A DNA stretch of 64,000 nt, taken from the IMG/VR virus record IMGVR_UViG_3300027899_001695, positions 1-64,000 of that record; one strand, written 5' to 3'. The notes below the pieces were generated by a model. It was not told the origin of the DNA. It worked only from the letters and a program-made list of their open reading frames with translations, and ran no database searches. Made by a program: the position numbers and the translations under genes. Of this stretch, positions 31,639 through 40,450 are shown one piece after another. The number at the start of each line of letters is the position of its first letter. Position 1 is the stretch's first letter. Origin of the DNA: a virus.

Positions 31639-34600
31639 ATGTCTGAAGAATTAATTGATTTTAATCAAGCCTTTGAAGAGTTAGCCAATTCTATCTCAAC
31701 CTCTAAATCTGCCATTGAGATTACTACTTTTGAGGATTTTATTATCAAGGTGTTTTCATTAAGTTACCCTGAGTATAATTTTGATACTTGGCATGTGCAT
31801 TCTATTGGGAATTTCTTAGATAGAGTACTAGCTTCTGAAAATAAGATGTCCGTCTCAGTATTACCTAGATACCATCTTAAAAGTACCCTTTTAGGCTACG
31901 CTTTTTCTATTTACCGTATGCTAACTGCTTTTGGTGATGGTTTGTATATATCTTATAAAGATGAGCTTGCTAATTTCCATTTAAGCAATATTAAAAATGC
32001 TATTAGTCGTAATCCAATTCTTAATCCAATTATGAAAGACCTTAGGCCACAGTCTACAGCAGGAATAGAGTATAAGATAGGGAATAAGCGGGTTAGGATG
32101 TTTTCCTCTGGTATCTTTGCTATGAAACGTGGTTTGCATACAGATTTGTGTCTTGTTCCTGATACAAAGATTAGATGTCATAATGGTTATAGAAATATAT
32201 CAGATATTAATGTTGGAGAGTCTGTATGGACACATACTGCGAAGTGTAAGAAGGTCTCTAAAGTTATGAAAAGAGCAATTAAAGACAGTTTGGTTGTGCT
32301 TTTCTTGAGTAATGGAGAAATAATTAAAGTAACTTCAAACCATCCTATTTTAACTACTAAAGGATGGAAGGAAGCTGGAAACTTAGAATTAACAGATGTC
32401 TTATTTAAACTTGAGTATGATAGTAAATTAAAAGGTAGAACTTATGAAGATATTCATGGTATTGAGAAAGCTAAGATACTAAGACATAAATTTACAACTA
32501 TTGATAGAAGCACTCAGTATAAACCAGTTAAAGGTAAAACATTAGAAGAATATTATGGTGTAGAAAAAGCGGAAGAAATGAAAAAAGCTGTAAGTAATGC
32601 CAATAAAGGAGTGGTTAGATTAGAATGTAGAAAACGAAAGACCGTTACATGTGCATGTGGAAAAGAATTTGAAGTTGTAGCAAGTTCTAAAAGAAAGTAC
32701 CATGCTTTAAAGTGTTACCATAAATATTCTAACTGTGGAAATAACTTTAGGGCTAAGGTTGGTAGTTTCAAATTGCAAAATAACCCTAATTGGAAAAATG
32801 GAGCTTCTTTTGAGCCTTATCCAATTGAGTTTAACTCTAATTTAAAGAAAATGGTTTTAGAACGAGATGGGTATAAATGTGCTGTATGTAGTGGAAATAA
32901 GGTATTACAAATTCATCATATAGACTATGATAAAAATAATTGTTGTGATGAGAATCTAATTACTTTATGTAAATCTTGTCACTCTAAAACTAATAATAGT
33001 AGACTCGAATGGATGGAGTATTTTATTAATGGGGTAATTTCTAATTATATTACTCTTCATAATGGTACTCATATTTTAAAAATTGAACAGGAGCCCTATG
33101 ATGGTTTTGTATATAATTTAGAGGTAGAAGAAGACCATACTTATGTTGGAAAAGGTATTATCTATCATAATTGCACAATTGTTGACGATGTGCTTGGTAC
33201 GGTTGAAAATCCGTTGTCTATGCTGGAACTGGACAAAGCGAAACTTATGTTTAATACAGAGGTACAGAATATTCCTAATAGGGACTGTCCTCTTATTGTA
33301 TTTGGTACTGTTATGTCATATTCAGACTTGTTATTTGATTTGAAAGATAATGCGGAGTTTATGAGTCTTTGGTACCCTGCATTGAATCCAGATAAAGACC
33401 ATGATGTATTATGGGAAGATAAATATCCTAAAGAATGGCTAGAAAAGAAAAAGAGGCAGTCTGGTTGGAAGTCTTTCTCTACTGAGTTCTTACTGATGCC
33501 TGTTATGGCTACAGAGGCTTTCTTTACAAGAGAAGAATTAGACAACAATGCTATAGATTCTACTCTTAAGAACCATTCTATTTACCGCATTTTTAATAAA
33601 GAATGGCATCATGTAGTGGCAGGATTGGATATTGGTAAAAGACGGAACCCTTCTCATCTCGCTATTTTTGTAGACAATGATGAAGGGGTGCTTACGCAAT
33701 TACACCAAGAGTTTTGGGATGGGATGGAGTATACAGAGCAGATTGAGAAAATTAAGGCTGCTGTAGAGAATTTTAAGATAGATAAGTTGTATATTGATGC
33801 TACTCGTGGTGAAATGGAAGAAAGAGGGCTACCTCGTGAGTGTATGATGGTTAAGTTTACTGGTAGAGGTTTTAGAAGCCAGTCTTCGTATGCTACTGAT
33901 TTTGCAAAGTATGTAGAGAACAAAAAGATTAAACTGTTAGATGATACTCGTTTTATAAACCAAATCACGTGTGTAACGAATGATTTGAAAGCTCCAGAGT
34001 CTCCATTAGGGCATGGTGATTGTTATGACCAAGATACTGAAATACTAACAAACAAAGGTTGGAAATTGTTCGCAGACTTAGATAAAACAGAAAAAGTAGC
34101 TACTCTTAATAGTGAGGGGTTTTTAGAATGGCAACAACCTACAGATTATATTGTAAAACATCGTAGTGGGCCAATGTATCAAGTAAAATCAACCCAAGTG
34201 GATTTAATTGTTACTCCTCTACATAAAATGTTTGTAAATGGTACATTAAAACAACCAGAAGAGATATTTAATAAACAAGTTCATTATAAAAAAGATGCCA
34301 AATGGAATGGAGAAGAAGTAGAGTTTATTACTATATTGGATAAACAGATAAAGATGGATGACTGGCTTGAATTTATGGGTTATTATATTAGTGAAGGGCA
34401 TACGACTAAAAGAAAAGGCGATGGCAAGAAGAGCCAATCTTGTATTTCGCAAGGAGAGCAAAAGAGAGACAGAATTAGAGAGTGTTTAAATAGGCTTCCA
34501 TTTAAATATACTGAGAATAAAAGTGGGTTTTGGCTATATAATTCAGACTTGGGAGCTTTATTATTACCATTAGGAAAAAGTTTTGATAAATACATACCTA

Positions 34601-35241
34601 CAGAACTCTTGAACTTATCAACACGCCAATTAAACATTCTTTATGAAGCTTTAATGTATGGGGATGGTACTTTTAATAAAACTTTTAGACAATATTATAC
34701 CTCTTCTATAAGACTCGCAAACCAGTTTCAAGAGTTATTATTAAAAATTGGAAAAAGTGGGAATATATATATTCGTGATTTTATAGGTAGGCAAGCACCA
34801 CATGGTATAACTAGAGGTGTGTGCTATGCTATAGGGATAATTGAGAAAAAGAATAACCCTATGGTAAATAAAGACAAAAAGCGTGGAAAGATTGCGGATA
34901 GTTGGATAAAATATACTGGATGGATTTACTGTGTTACAGTACCTAATCATATAGTGTATGTCAGGCGAAATGGAAAACCCTGCTGGTCTGGGAATAGCTT
35001 TTGGAGCGTTGCTTTGTCTGTAGGAGCCTATCAAGATTACTTTGCTCCAGATAGGGTTAAGGGGTTTAGTTATTTAGGAGATGCTCAGGAAACATTAGAA
35101 ATTAAAAAAGGCGTAGCTTTATCGAAAGATAGAAATGATATATGTAAAATGTGTAATAAACGAACTGTTAGAGTGCTTGAAAATGGTTCATTGCATTGTG
35201 ATAGTTGTTTTACAACATATGCTTTAATGGCAACAAAATAG
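31639..35241 (+). CDS. terL: Terminase large subunit with two inteins
   Basis: A 1200-residue precursor. Removing two inteins (171-511 and 795-1119) leaves a 534-residue terminase. The ATPase domain has SVLPRYHLKSTLLG (Walker A-like, 73-86) and a Walker B strand, DLCTIVDDV, split by intein 1 between Leu and Cys. The nuclease domain has VVAGLDIGKRRNPSHLAIF, then DKLYIDATRGE, and GHGD/SFWSVALS, split by intein 2 directly after the catalytic-type Asp. A C-terminal Cys4 zinc ribbon (CKMCNKRT, HCDSCF) follows. It translocates DNA into proheads and cuts concatemers. Splicing of both inteins would be needed for function. Confidence 0.9.
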   Translation: MSEELIDFNQAFEELANSISTSKSAIEITTFEDFIIKVFSLSYPEYNFDTWHVHSIGNFLDRVLASENKMSVSVLPRYHLKSTLLGYAFSIYRMLTAFGDGLYISYKDELANFHLSNIKNAISRNPILNPIMKDLRPQSTAGIEYKIGNKRVRMFSSGIFAMKRGLHTDLCLVPDTKIRCHNGYRNISDINVGESVWTHTAKCKKVSKVMKRAIKDSLVVLFLSNGEIIKVTSNHPILTTKGWKEAGNLELTDVLFKLEYDSKLKGRTYEDIHGIEKAKILRHKFTTIDRSTQYKPVKGKTLEEYYGVEKAEEMKKAVSNANKGVVRLECRKRKTVTCACGKEFEVVASSKRKYHALKCYHKYSNCGNNFRAKVGSFKLQNNPNWKNGASFEPYPIEFNSNLKKMVLERDGYKCAVCSGNKVLQIHHIDYDKNNCCDENLITLCKSCHSKTNNSRLEWMEYFINGVISNYITLHNGTHILKIEQEPYDGFVYNLEVEEDHTYVGKGIIYHNCTIVDDVLGTVENPLSMLELDKAKLMFNTEVQNIPNRDCPLIVFGTVMSYSDLLFDLKDNAEFMSLWYPALNPDKDHDVLWEDKYPKEWLEKKKRQSGWKSFSTEFLLMPVMATEAFFTREELDNNAIDSTLKNHSIYRIFNKEWHHVVAGLDIGKRRNPSHLAIFVDNDEGVLTQLHQEFWDGMEYTEQIEKIKAAVENFKIDKLYIDATRGEMEERGLPRECMMVKFTGRGFRSQSSYATDFAKYVENKKIKLLDDTRFINQITCVTNDLKAPESPLGHGDCYDQDTEILTNKGWKLFADLDKTEKVATLNSEGFLEWQQPTDYIVKHRSGPMYQVKSTQVDLIVTPLHKMFVNGTLKQPEEIFNKQVHYKKDAKWNGEEVEFITILDKQIKMDDWLEFMGYYISEGHTTKRKGDGKKSQSCISQGEQKRDRIRECLNRLPFKYTENKSGFWLYNSDLGALLLPLGKSFDKYIPTELLNLSTRQLNILYEALMYGDGTFNKTFRQYYTSSIRLANQFQELLLKIGKSGNIYIRDFIGRQAPHGITRGVCYAIGIIEKKNNPMVNKDKKRGKIADSWIKYTGWIYCVTVPNHIVYVRRNGKPCWSGNSFWSVALSVGAYQDYFAPDRVKGFSYLGDAQETLEIKKGVALSKDRNDICKMCNKRTVRVLENGSLHCDSCFTTYALMATK
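32149..33171 (+). mobile_element. Intein 1 of TerL, with HNH endonuclease
   Basis: 341 residues beginning CLVPDTKIRC and ending YVGKGIIYHN before Cys+1. Block B is VTSNHPILT. The endonuclease region has CACGKEFEV, a NUMOD-like NPNWKNGAS, and an HNH core (CAVCSGNKVLQIHHIDYDKN, then LCKSCH). It lies within the ATPase Walker B strand of TerL. It is closely related to the intein in the prohead protease (57558-58436). Confidence 0.9.
34021..34995 (+). mobile_element. Intein 2 of TerL, with LAGLIDADG endonuclease
   Basis: 325 residues beginning CYDQDTEILTNKGWKLF and ending PCWSGN before Ser+1. Block B is VTPLHKMFV. The two LAGLIDADG helices are WLEFMGYYISEGHTT and ILYEALMYGDGTFN. The C-terminal block F is IYCVTVPNHIVYVRRNG. 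The terminal GN lacks the usual His before Asn, a permitted variation that may slow splicing. It interrupts the nuclease active site. Confidence 0.88.
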
Positions 35242-35249
35242 GAGGAGAA

Positions 35250-35624
35250 ATGGACTTTAAAGAGATTGTACCTGAGAGATTCAAAGCAAGGCATGATAGC
35301 AAGACAGATTGTTTTTATATTTTGGATACGTGGCATCCACAGGTAATGAATCTTCCTAATCTAGACGAAGAAATTCCAGAAGCCTCTCCTGCAATGAAAG
35401 TTTTAGCTGGCGCAGAGATAAATGCTATCATTGCTGAAATGAAACGTATTGGTTATTTAGATAAAATTATAAAAGTTAATAGTGGACAGGATATAATTAG
35501 AGAGGAAACTGCACAGCATTTATTGGAATCATTACAGAAGATGGTTGCTGCTTTGGCGACTAAGAACATTCCAGAAAATGCGGAGAAAAAGAAAAGAGAT
35601 AGGATTGTAGTATTGAATCCTTAG
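35250..35624 (+). CDS. Hypothetical protein between terminase and portal
   Basis: A 124-residue protein from ATG 35250, with AGGAGGAGAA upstream. It contains FYILDTWHPQVMNLPNLDEE and a helical C-terminal half ending in a motif copy (GCGG at 35580). Its position between terL and portal suggests a packaging accessory or virion protein. No family recognised. Confidence 0.58.
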   Translation: MDFKEIVPERFKARHDSKTDCFYILDTWHPQVMNLPNLDEEIPEASPAMKVLAGAEINAIIAEMKRIGYLDKIIKVNSGQDIIREETAQHLLESLQKMVAALATKNIPENAEKKKRDRIVVLNP

Positions 35625-35633
35625 GGGTAATTT

Positions 35634-38411
35634 ATGAAATTAAATGAATTCTTGCCTGATTTAGCTGCTCAAAATCAAAGTCTCGTTAAGATGAATACCG
35701 CTATCCAGAATGTATATGATGGTGGTTTTGCGTCTTTTGCTAAAGGACGGATGGGTGGAGGAGTACAGACTTCTTCTCCTTCTCCATTAGGTATTGAACA
35801 GCTTTATTTTGATTGGTTGCGTACTGCCTATGCTTATAGACGACAGTTTATTCAGGATTTATACTTACTAGCATATGATGTTACAGAAATACGTACTCCT
35901 TTATTGCATTTACGTGGTGAAATCTTCAGGAAAGGTTTAGATGCGTGGATTCCTAAATTTGCGGTAAAATGTGAAAGATGTGGGGAAGAGTATGATGAAG
36001 TAAAGAAGAAGTGTGCTAGATGTGGTAATAAAGAGATGAAGAAACCTGACCATAAGCAAGTAGAGTATTTTGATGAAATGCGAAAGTCTTGTAATATCTT
36101 TGGTCAAAGTTTTGAAGAAATTCTTCAAACTTGTGAAGATGATATGAATATTGTTGATGATTGTTTTGTGCATTTGCAAAAACAATACTTATTGGCAAAA
36201 GATACGCTTTGGAGTAGGGTATTGGAGTTAAGGCGTATTCATCCTGCTTTAATGGAATATGATTTAGATAAAGCAGGACTTCCTCGTAATTCGCATTGGT
36301 TATGCCCATTTCATCGTGAAGATGTTGAAATAGCTCCTGGTCCTTGCAAAGAGTGTGGTTTTGAGATGCTTCCTGTCATGTATATTTATAACCATCGTGG
36401 AAAGAGAGTATACTTACTTGAAGAAGAGATTATTCACATGTCTAAGTTCTCTCCTTCGGAAACCTACGGTTACTCTCCTTTACTTACAATCATGCAGAAG
36501 GTTTTAACTATCTCTGGTATGGATAGGTTCTTATATCGTTATTTCTTTGAGAGAAAGGCTCCTACAGGGATGATATTGACCTATACAGATGACCCACAAT
36601 CATTAGAGGTGGAAAGAGCCAGAATTGAGGCTAAGATGATGGAAGACCCAACATACATGCCTTGGGTAGCGGTATCTCAGAAAACAGGACGTGGAAGAAC
36701 TGACTTTGTTAGATTATTTCATACTCTGCAAGAAATGGACTACATGAATGTGCGTAATGAGATTAGGGATAGAATCGCTTCTATGTATGGTGTACCACAA
36801 GTCTATCTTAATATCTTTGAAGGTGTCGGAGCCATGTCTGGTCAGTCTGTTTCTGGTGATACACCATTATGGATACGCAAAGATGAAAAGTTTATTGACT
36901 TGATTCCTATTGAGTCGTTGCATCATAATTCTGCTAACCAACATGACCAGTTCCCCAAGAATTTGGAAGTGCTTTCTCAGGATGGCTGGACTAAGCCTAA
37001 ACATATTTGGAGGCATAAATGCAGGGAAGAGAACACCCTTGCGTTTGAATTTGGTGGAGGTTTTGCTGAGACTACAGTAGACCATTCTCTTATGAAAGAC
37101 AAACAGGAAGTAAAGGCTTCTGATTTGAAGGTAGGCGACAGTATTGATACTGTTGAATACCCTAAATCTGAAGAATATGACTCAATGACTGAAGATTTTG
37201 CTTGGTTGTTAGGTTTTTATTCTGCGGAAGGTTCTATTCTCTTTGAAGAAGCGGGTTTAGACCTATCAAACAACAAAGTAGAGCTCTTAGAAAAGTGCCA
37301 GAGAATATTGGAAGCTAGGTATAATAAAAAGGCTAAAATAGCTTTCTATGAAGGTAATGATTGTGGTAGGGTGCTTATTTATGGTAATAGCATTGTAGAA
37401 GATTTTAAAGGTCTTGTATACTATGCCTATAATACTGTTAGTAGCAAAGACAGCAAGCCTATACGAGTACCTAAGTTAGTCCGAAAGGTTCCTACTCAAG
37501 TTATTAATGGTTCTTCTGCTATTAAGCAATCTTTCTTAAAGGGTTACATTGATGGAGATGGTAGTGTTACTAGTGATGATTCCTATAGATGTGTTTCTAC
37601 TTCATTGCTTCTATTAGCTGGTATTGAGTACTTAGTTAAGATTCTTGGTTACAATACTAACGTAGAGTTTAGAAAGAGCGATAATCAAAACTGGAACCAT
37701 AACTGGAGACTTACATTTGGTAAAGGTAATAGAAAGACAGAATCAAATGTAATCAAAAGAATTCTTTCTTTACCCGCAAATAAATATGTCTATGATATTG
37801 AAACTGAGAGCCATACGTTTGTTGGTGGTATCGGCTGTCTTGTTTTCCATAACAGTCAGCAGTTAAAGGTATTTAGTAACATTATTGACGCTGACCAGAG
37901 ACGCTACAATGAGAAGCTATTTCCACAGCTATTAAAAGCTTTCCATATAACGGATTGGAGTTTGAAGTTATTACCACCTGAAGAGAAAATAGATTCAATG
38001 GTGCTTCAACAGGCACAACAAAGGGTAGCAATAGCTACGCAGATGATGACATTGGGCTTTCAGGTTGAATTAAAACCTGGAACTAAGAATATTAAGGATT
38101 TGGACTTTATCTTTACAGGTAAAGTTGAAAATCCAATGCAGGCCATGATGGGAGGTGCTGGTGGTGCTGGTGGCATGCCCCCGCTACCTCCAGGTGGAGA
38201 AGGAAGCCAAGGTGGAGAAGGCGCAGAGGGTGGAGCATCAGGCATGACCACCGCACCACCTAGAGTTCCAGAAAAGGGTGTGGAAAAAGCAGAAGGAATA
38301 GAACACTATGCTTGGAATAAGCGAAATCCGAAGGAAGAGGCTGTTAGTAGAGATATTGAGGCCGAGAAGATATATCAAGGAAAGAACTTAGAGGAGCAGC
38401 TTGAACCATAA
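35634..38411 (+). CDS. Portal protein with intein and zinc ribbons
   Basis: A 925-residue precursor. Without the intein (405-740) it is 589 residues. Portal features are YFDWLRTAYAYRRQFIQDLY, IIHMSKFSPSETYGYSPL, YRYFFERKAPTGMILTY, and MYGVPQVYLNIFEG near the intein junction GAMSGQ/SQQLKVF. Two Cys4 knuckle pairs (CERCGEEY..CARC at 113-130; CPFHRED..CKEC at 224-241) give zinc ribbons, which are unusual in portals. The C-terminus is Gly/Pro-rich and disordered, followed by VEKAEGIEHYAW. The portal forms the dodecameric DNA gate of the head. Confidence 0.85.
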   Translation: MKLNEFLPDLAAQNQSLVKMNTAIQNVYDGGFASFAKGRMGGGVQTSSPSPLGIEQLYFDWLRTAYAYRRQFIQDLYLLAYDVTEIRTPLLHLRGEIFRKGLDAWIPKFAVKCERCGEEYDEVKKKCARCGNKEMKKPDHKQVEYFDEMRKSCNIFGQSFEEILQTCEDDMNIVDDCFVHLQKQYLLAKDTLWSRVLELRRIHPALMEYDLDKAGLPRNSHWLCPFHREDVEIAPGPCKECGFEMLPVMYIYNHRGKRVYLLEEEIIHMSKFSPSETYGYSPLLTIMQKVLTISGMDRFLYRYFFERKAPTGMILTYTDDPQSLEVERARIEAKMMEDPTYMPWVAVSQKTGRGRTDFVRLFHTLQEMDYMNVRNEIRDRIASMYGVPQVYLNIFEGVGAMSGQSVSGDTPLWIRKDEKFIDLIPIESLHHNSANQHDQFPKNLEVLSQDGWTKPKHIWRHKCREENTLAFEFGGGFAETTVDHSLMKDKQEVKASDLKVGDSIDTVEYPKSEEYDSMTEDFAWLLGFYSAEGSILFEEAGLDLSNNKVELLEKCQRILEARYNKKAKIAFYEGNDCGRVLIYGNSIVEDFKGLVYYAYNTVSSKDSKPIRVPKLVRKVPTQVINGSSAIKQSFLKGYIDGDGSVTSDDSYRCVSTSLLLLAGIEYLVKILGYNTNVEFRKSDNQNWNHNWRLTFGKGNRKTESNVIKRILSLPANKYVYDIETESHTFVGGIGCLVFHNSQQLKVFSNIIDADQRRYNEKLFPQLLKAFHITDWSLKLLPPEEKIDSMVLQQAQQRVAIATQMMTLGFQVELKPGTKNIKDLDFIFTGKVENPMQAMMGGAGGAGGMPPLPPGGEGSQGGEGAEGGASGMTTAPPRVPEKGVEKAEGIEHYAWNKRNPKEEAVSRDIEAEKIYQGKNLEEQLEP
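36846..37853 (+). mobile_element. Intein of portal protein, LAGLIDADG type
   Basis: 336 residues starting SVSGDTPLWIR, a typical Ser-1 intein N-terminus, and ending GCLVFHN before Ser+1. Block B is TVDHSLM. The two LAGLIDADG helices are WLLGFYSAEGS and FLKGYIDGDGSV. Block F is YVYDIETESHTFVGG. All splicing residues look intact. Codon use is less AT-rich than the neighbours, compatible with recent arrival. Confidence 0.9.
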
Positions 38412-38524
38412 TGTATTTATTATGTATAGCATGTAATCAGAGAAGCCATCTTAGTTTATGGAAACGTATTGGCGTTTATACATTTGCTTGCCCACATTGT
38501 GGAGCAACTAGAGTCGTTGATTAA
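38411..38524 (+). CDS. Tiny zinc-ribbon protein
   Basis: A 37-residue protein whose ATG overlaps the portal stop. It has CIAC (5-8) and CPHCGATR (27-34), a minimal zinc ribbon. No well-placed ribosome site, so translation would be coupled to the portal. Function unknown. Confidence 0.5.
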   Translation: MYLLCIACNQRSHLSLWKRIGVYTFACPHCGATRVVD

Positions 38525-38534
38525 GGAGGAAAGA

Positions 38535-38987
38535 ATGTCAGCAGGAGACCCTATTAACTATACAACCAACTCTACAAGTATTAACTATTTTACTACAGGA
38601 GCATACATAGACGACACAGACCCATTTAAACGTTTAATTGCTTGGAAAGGTCTAAAGATTCGTTCTATATCTATTCTTGGTAACACTATCAGTATTGAGT
38701 GTTATAAAGGAAAGAAGACATATTTTGTTACTATAGACGAAGACTTTGTTAAAGTATTTAATAATAAGAAAGAAGTTATTGATACTGTGCCTATTCCAAA
38801 GGTCTATAAGTACCAACCTAGCACAATAACGACTGGAGGGAACACTTGGATTTATCCAACTACTACTGACCATACGACTGCACTACCGTCTAATAGTGTC
38901 GTCTGGAGAGATAGCACCACCCTTGACCCTAAATGGACAACAACCAGCAATAATACTGCTGCAGGGTATAAAATATCATTCGAATAA
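38535..38987 (+). CDS. Hypothetical protein with DPFKR motif
   Basis: A 150-residue protein from ATG 38535 (AAGGAGGAAAGA upstream). The N-terminal part contains YIDDTDPFKRLIAWKGLKI, the same DPFKR tail motif as several small genes at 60-62 kb, followed by a beta-rich part and a Thr/Ser-rich C-terminus. It may be a virion decoration or neck protein. No family recognised. Confidence 0.55.
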   Translation: MSAGDPINYTTNSTSINYFTTGAYIDDTDPFKRLIAWKGLKIRSISILGNTISIECYKGKKTYFVTIDEDFVKVFNNKKEVIDTVPIPKVYKYQPSTITTGGNTWIYPTTTDHTTALPSNSVVWRDSTTLDPKWTTTSNNTAAGYKISFE

Positions 38988-39014
38988 AAATAAAAAAGGG
39001 GAGAAAAGAAAGAA

Positions 39015-39680
39015 ATGATAGCACCTATTAATCGACTACGCAGGGATGAAATCGCAGAACTGGCAAAGGGACGTTGCAAGCATGGGCATACTTACTTGGA
39101 GCATTATAATTGTTTCAAGGCGGAAAAAGGAGAAGGAGAAAAGATTGGCTTCTTTGACATTGAAGCATCCAATCTAAAGGCAAACTTTGGTATAATGTTG
39201 TCGTACTGTATTAAGGAACACAATAGTGAGAAGATGTTGTATGATGTTATAACAGAGAAGGATATGAGGTCTGGTGTAATGGATAAAAGACTGGTTAGAA
39301 ATTGTATACGGGACATGAAGAAGTTTGATAGACTTGTAGGCCATTATTCTACTAAATATGACCTACCTTTTGTACGTACAAGGGCTCTCTCAATGGGTCT
39401 TAAGTTTCCTGAGTATGGTGAGATTAAACATACTGATACCTATTATATGGCAAAGAAATTGCTCTGCTTATCTAGCAATAGACAGGGAGTAGTAGCGGAG
39501 GCTATACAAGGTGAGGACATTAAGACTAGGATTGACCCCAAGTACTGGATACCTGCATTACAGGGTAATGTAAAAGCTTTGGAGTACATTCTTGACCATA
39601 ATAAAAAGGATACTCTTCAGTTGGAAGGAAACTATAAAAAGTTAGTTATATTTGTTAAACCACTACAGAAGAGCATGTAG
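39015..39680 (+). CDS. DEDD-type 3'-5' exonuclease, RNase H-like
   Basis: A 221-residue nuclease. IGFFDIEASNLKANFG has the first two acidic residues (D-x-E). VGHYSTKYDLPFVRTRAL is the second motif, and DHNKKDTLQLEG carries the final Asp. This is the pattern of RNase_H_2/YprB-like exonucleases. The N-terminal Cys/His (CKHGHTYLEHYNC) may bind zinc. Its position in the packaging region suggests DNA processing during maturation, but this is inference. The ribosome site is a dispersed-motif copy (GGGGAGAAAAG). Confidence 0.75.
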   Translation: MIAPINRLRRDEIAELAKGRCKHGHTYLEHYNCFKAEKGEGEKIGFFDIEASNLKANFGIMLSYCIKEHNSEKMLYDVITEKDMRSGVMDKRLVRNCIRDMKKFDRLVGHYSTKYDLPFVRTRALSMGLKFPEYGEIKHTDTYYMAKKLLCLSSNRQGVVAEAIQGEDIKTRIDPKYWIPALQGNVKALEYILDHNKKDTLQLEGNYKKLVIFVKPLQKSM

Positions 39681-39681
39681 T

Positions 39682-39709
39682 TTGAAAGTTGACACAAATG
39701 TGGGATAAT
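39682..39709 (+). promoter_or_regulatory. Promoter with extended -10
   Basis: TTGAAA (39682-39687), 16 bases, GATAAT (39704-39709) preceded by TGG. A TTGACA at 39689 lies too close to pair with it. The downstream ATG at 39721 has only an 11-base leader and no ribosome site. Confidence 0.45.
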
Positions 39710-39720
39710 TAAGTAGTAAA

Positions 39721-40116
39721 ATGAACAGGGAAGAAGCTCAGTCTACTATAGTTCAGGCTTTAATAGAAGCATTAAGAGCTAGGGCACGTAATGGTTTTGA
39801 ACTATCACAATCATCATGCCCCGTTGTTACAATGACTTTGAAGAATTCTGGGTCTATAACAGACATCCCTAATGGTAGTGTGCTTAGTTATAAAGCACCA
39901 TATGCTTCTATTGTAGAAAGAGGAATTGAAGACCATACGGAAATCGTTCCTGGATATGCAAGAAGGGGGCATATGGTGCGTAGCCACACCAGACGAGTAC
40001 GTGCCAAAGAGGGTATTCATTTCATTGAAAACTCTCTTAAAAAGGCTTTTGAAACTTTATCTAATTCAGTAGATGGGGAATTGAGGGTAAAGTTTACAAG
40101 AGTAGAACGTAGTTAA
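39721..40116 (+). CDS. HK97 gp10-like neck/tail completion protein
   Basis: A 131-residue protein. APYASIVERGIEDHTE, then GYARRGHMVRSHTRRVR and EGIHFIENSLKKAF follow the HK97_gp10-like pattern (exposed APYA..vE.G, then a C-terminal helix) seen in head-closure or tail-completion proteins. A protein of this class away from the other neck genes is notable. It could be a virion component made early. Confidence 0.6.
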   Translation: MNREEAQSTIVQALIEALRARARNGFELSQSSCPVVTMTLKNSGSITDIPNGSVLSYKAPYASIVERGIEDHTEIVPGYARRGHMVRSHTRRVRAKEGIHFIENSLKKAFETLSNSVDGELRVKFTRVERS

Positions 40117-40132
40117 AGTAAGGAGGATTGTT

Positions 40133-40450
40133 ATGGATAAGTATCTTGAATATCTTGTGACTCGTTTAATCGAGTGTATGAGTTTATCGGTTCCGAAGGA
40201 TAAATTGGACCAAGTATCGGCATTGATTACACGTCATGCTGCTGAATTGTTAGAACAAGTTAAAGCTTCTAAAGATGCTGAGTTTATTAAAGCCAAATTT
40301 TCCAATTTCATTAATAAAGTACTTAGTACTATAGAAGCACTTGATTTGGCAGAAACGCAGTATAAAGCTGTGCGTAAGTTAGTCTTATCAGAAATTCATG
40401 GCTGTTTGGATATGATAATAATAAATTTGGGGAAAAAAGAAGATGGATAA
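40133..40450 (+). CDS. Hypothetical helical protein
   Basis: A 105-residue, entirely helical protein with TAAGGAGGATTGTT upstream. It may be a coiled-coil scaffold or chaperone. It ends inside the next gene's start. No family recognised. Confidence 0.55.
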   Translation: MDKYLEYLVTRLIECMSLSVPKDKLDQVSALITRHAAELLEQVKASKDAEFIKAKFSNFINKVLSTIEALDLAETQYKAVRKLVLSEIHGCLDMIIINLGKKEDG

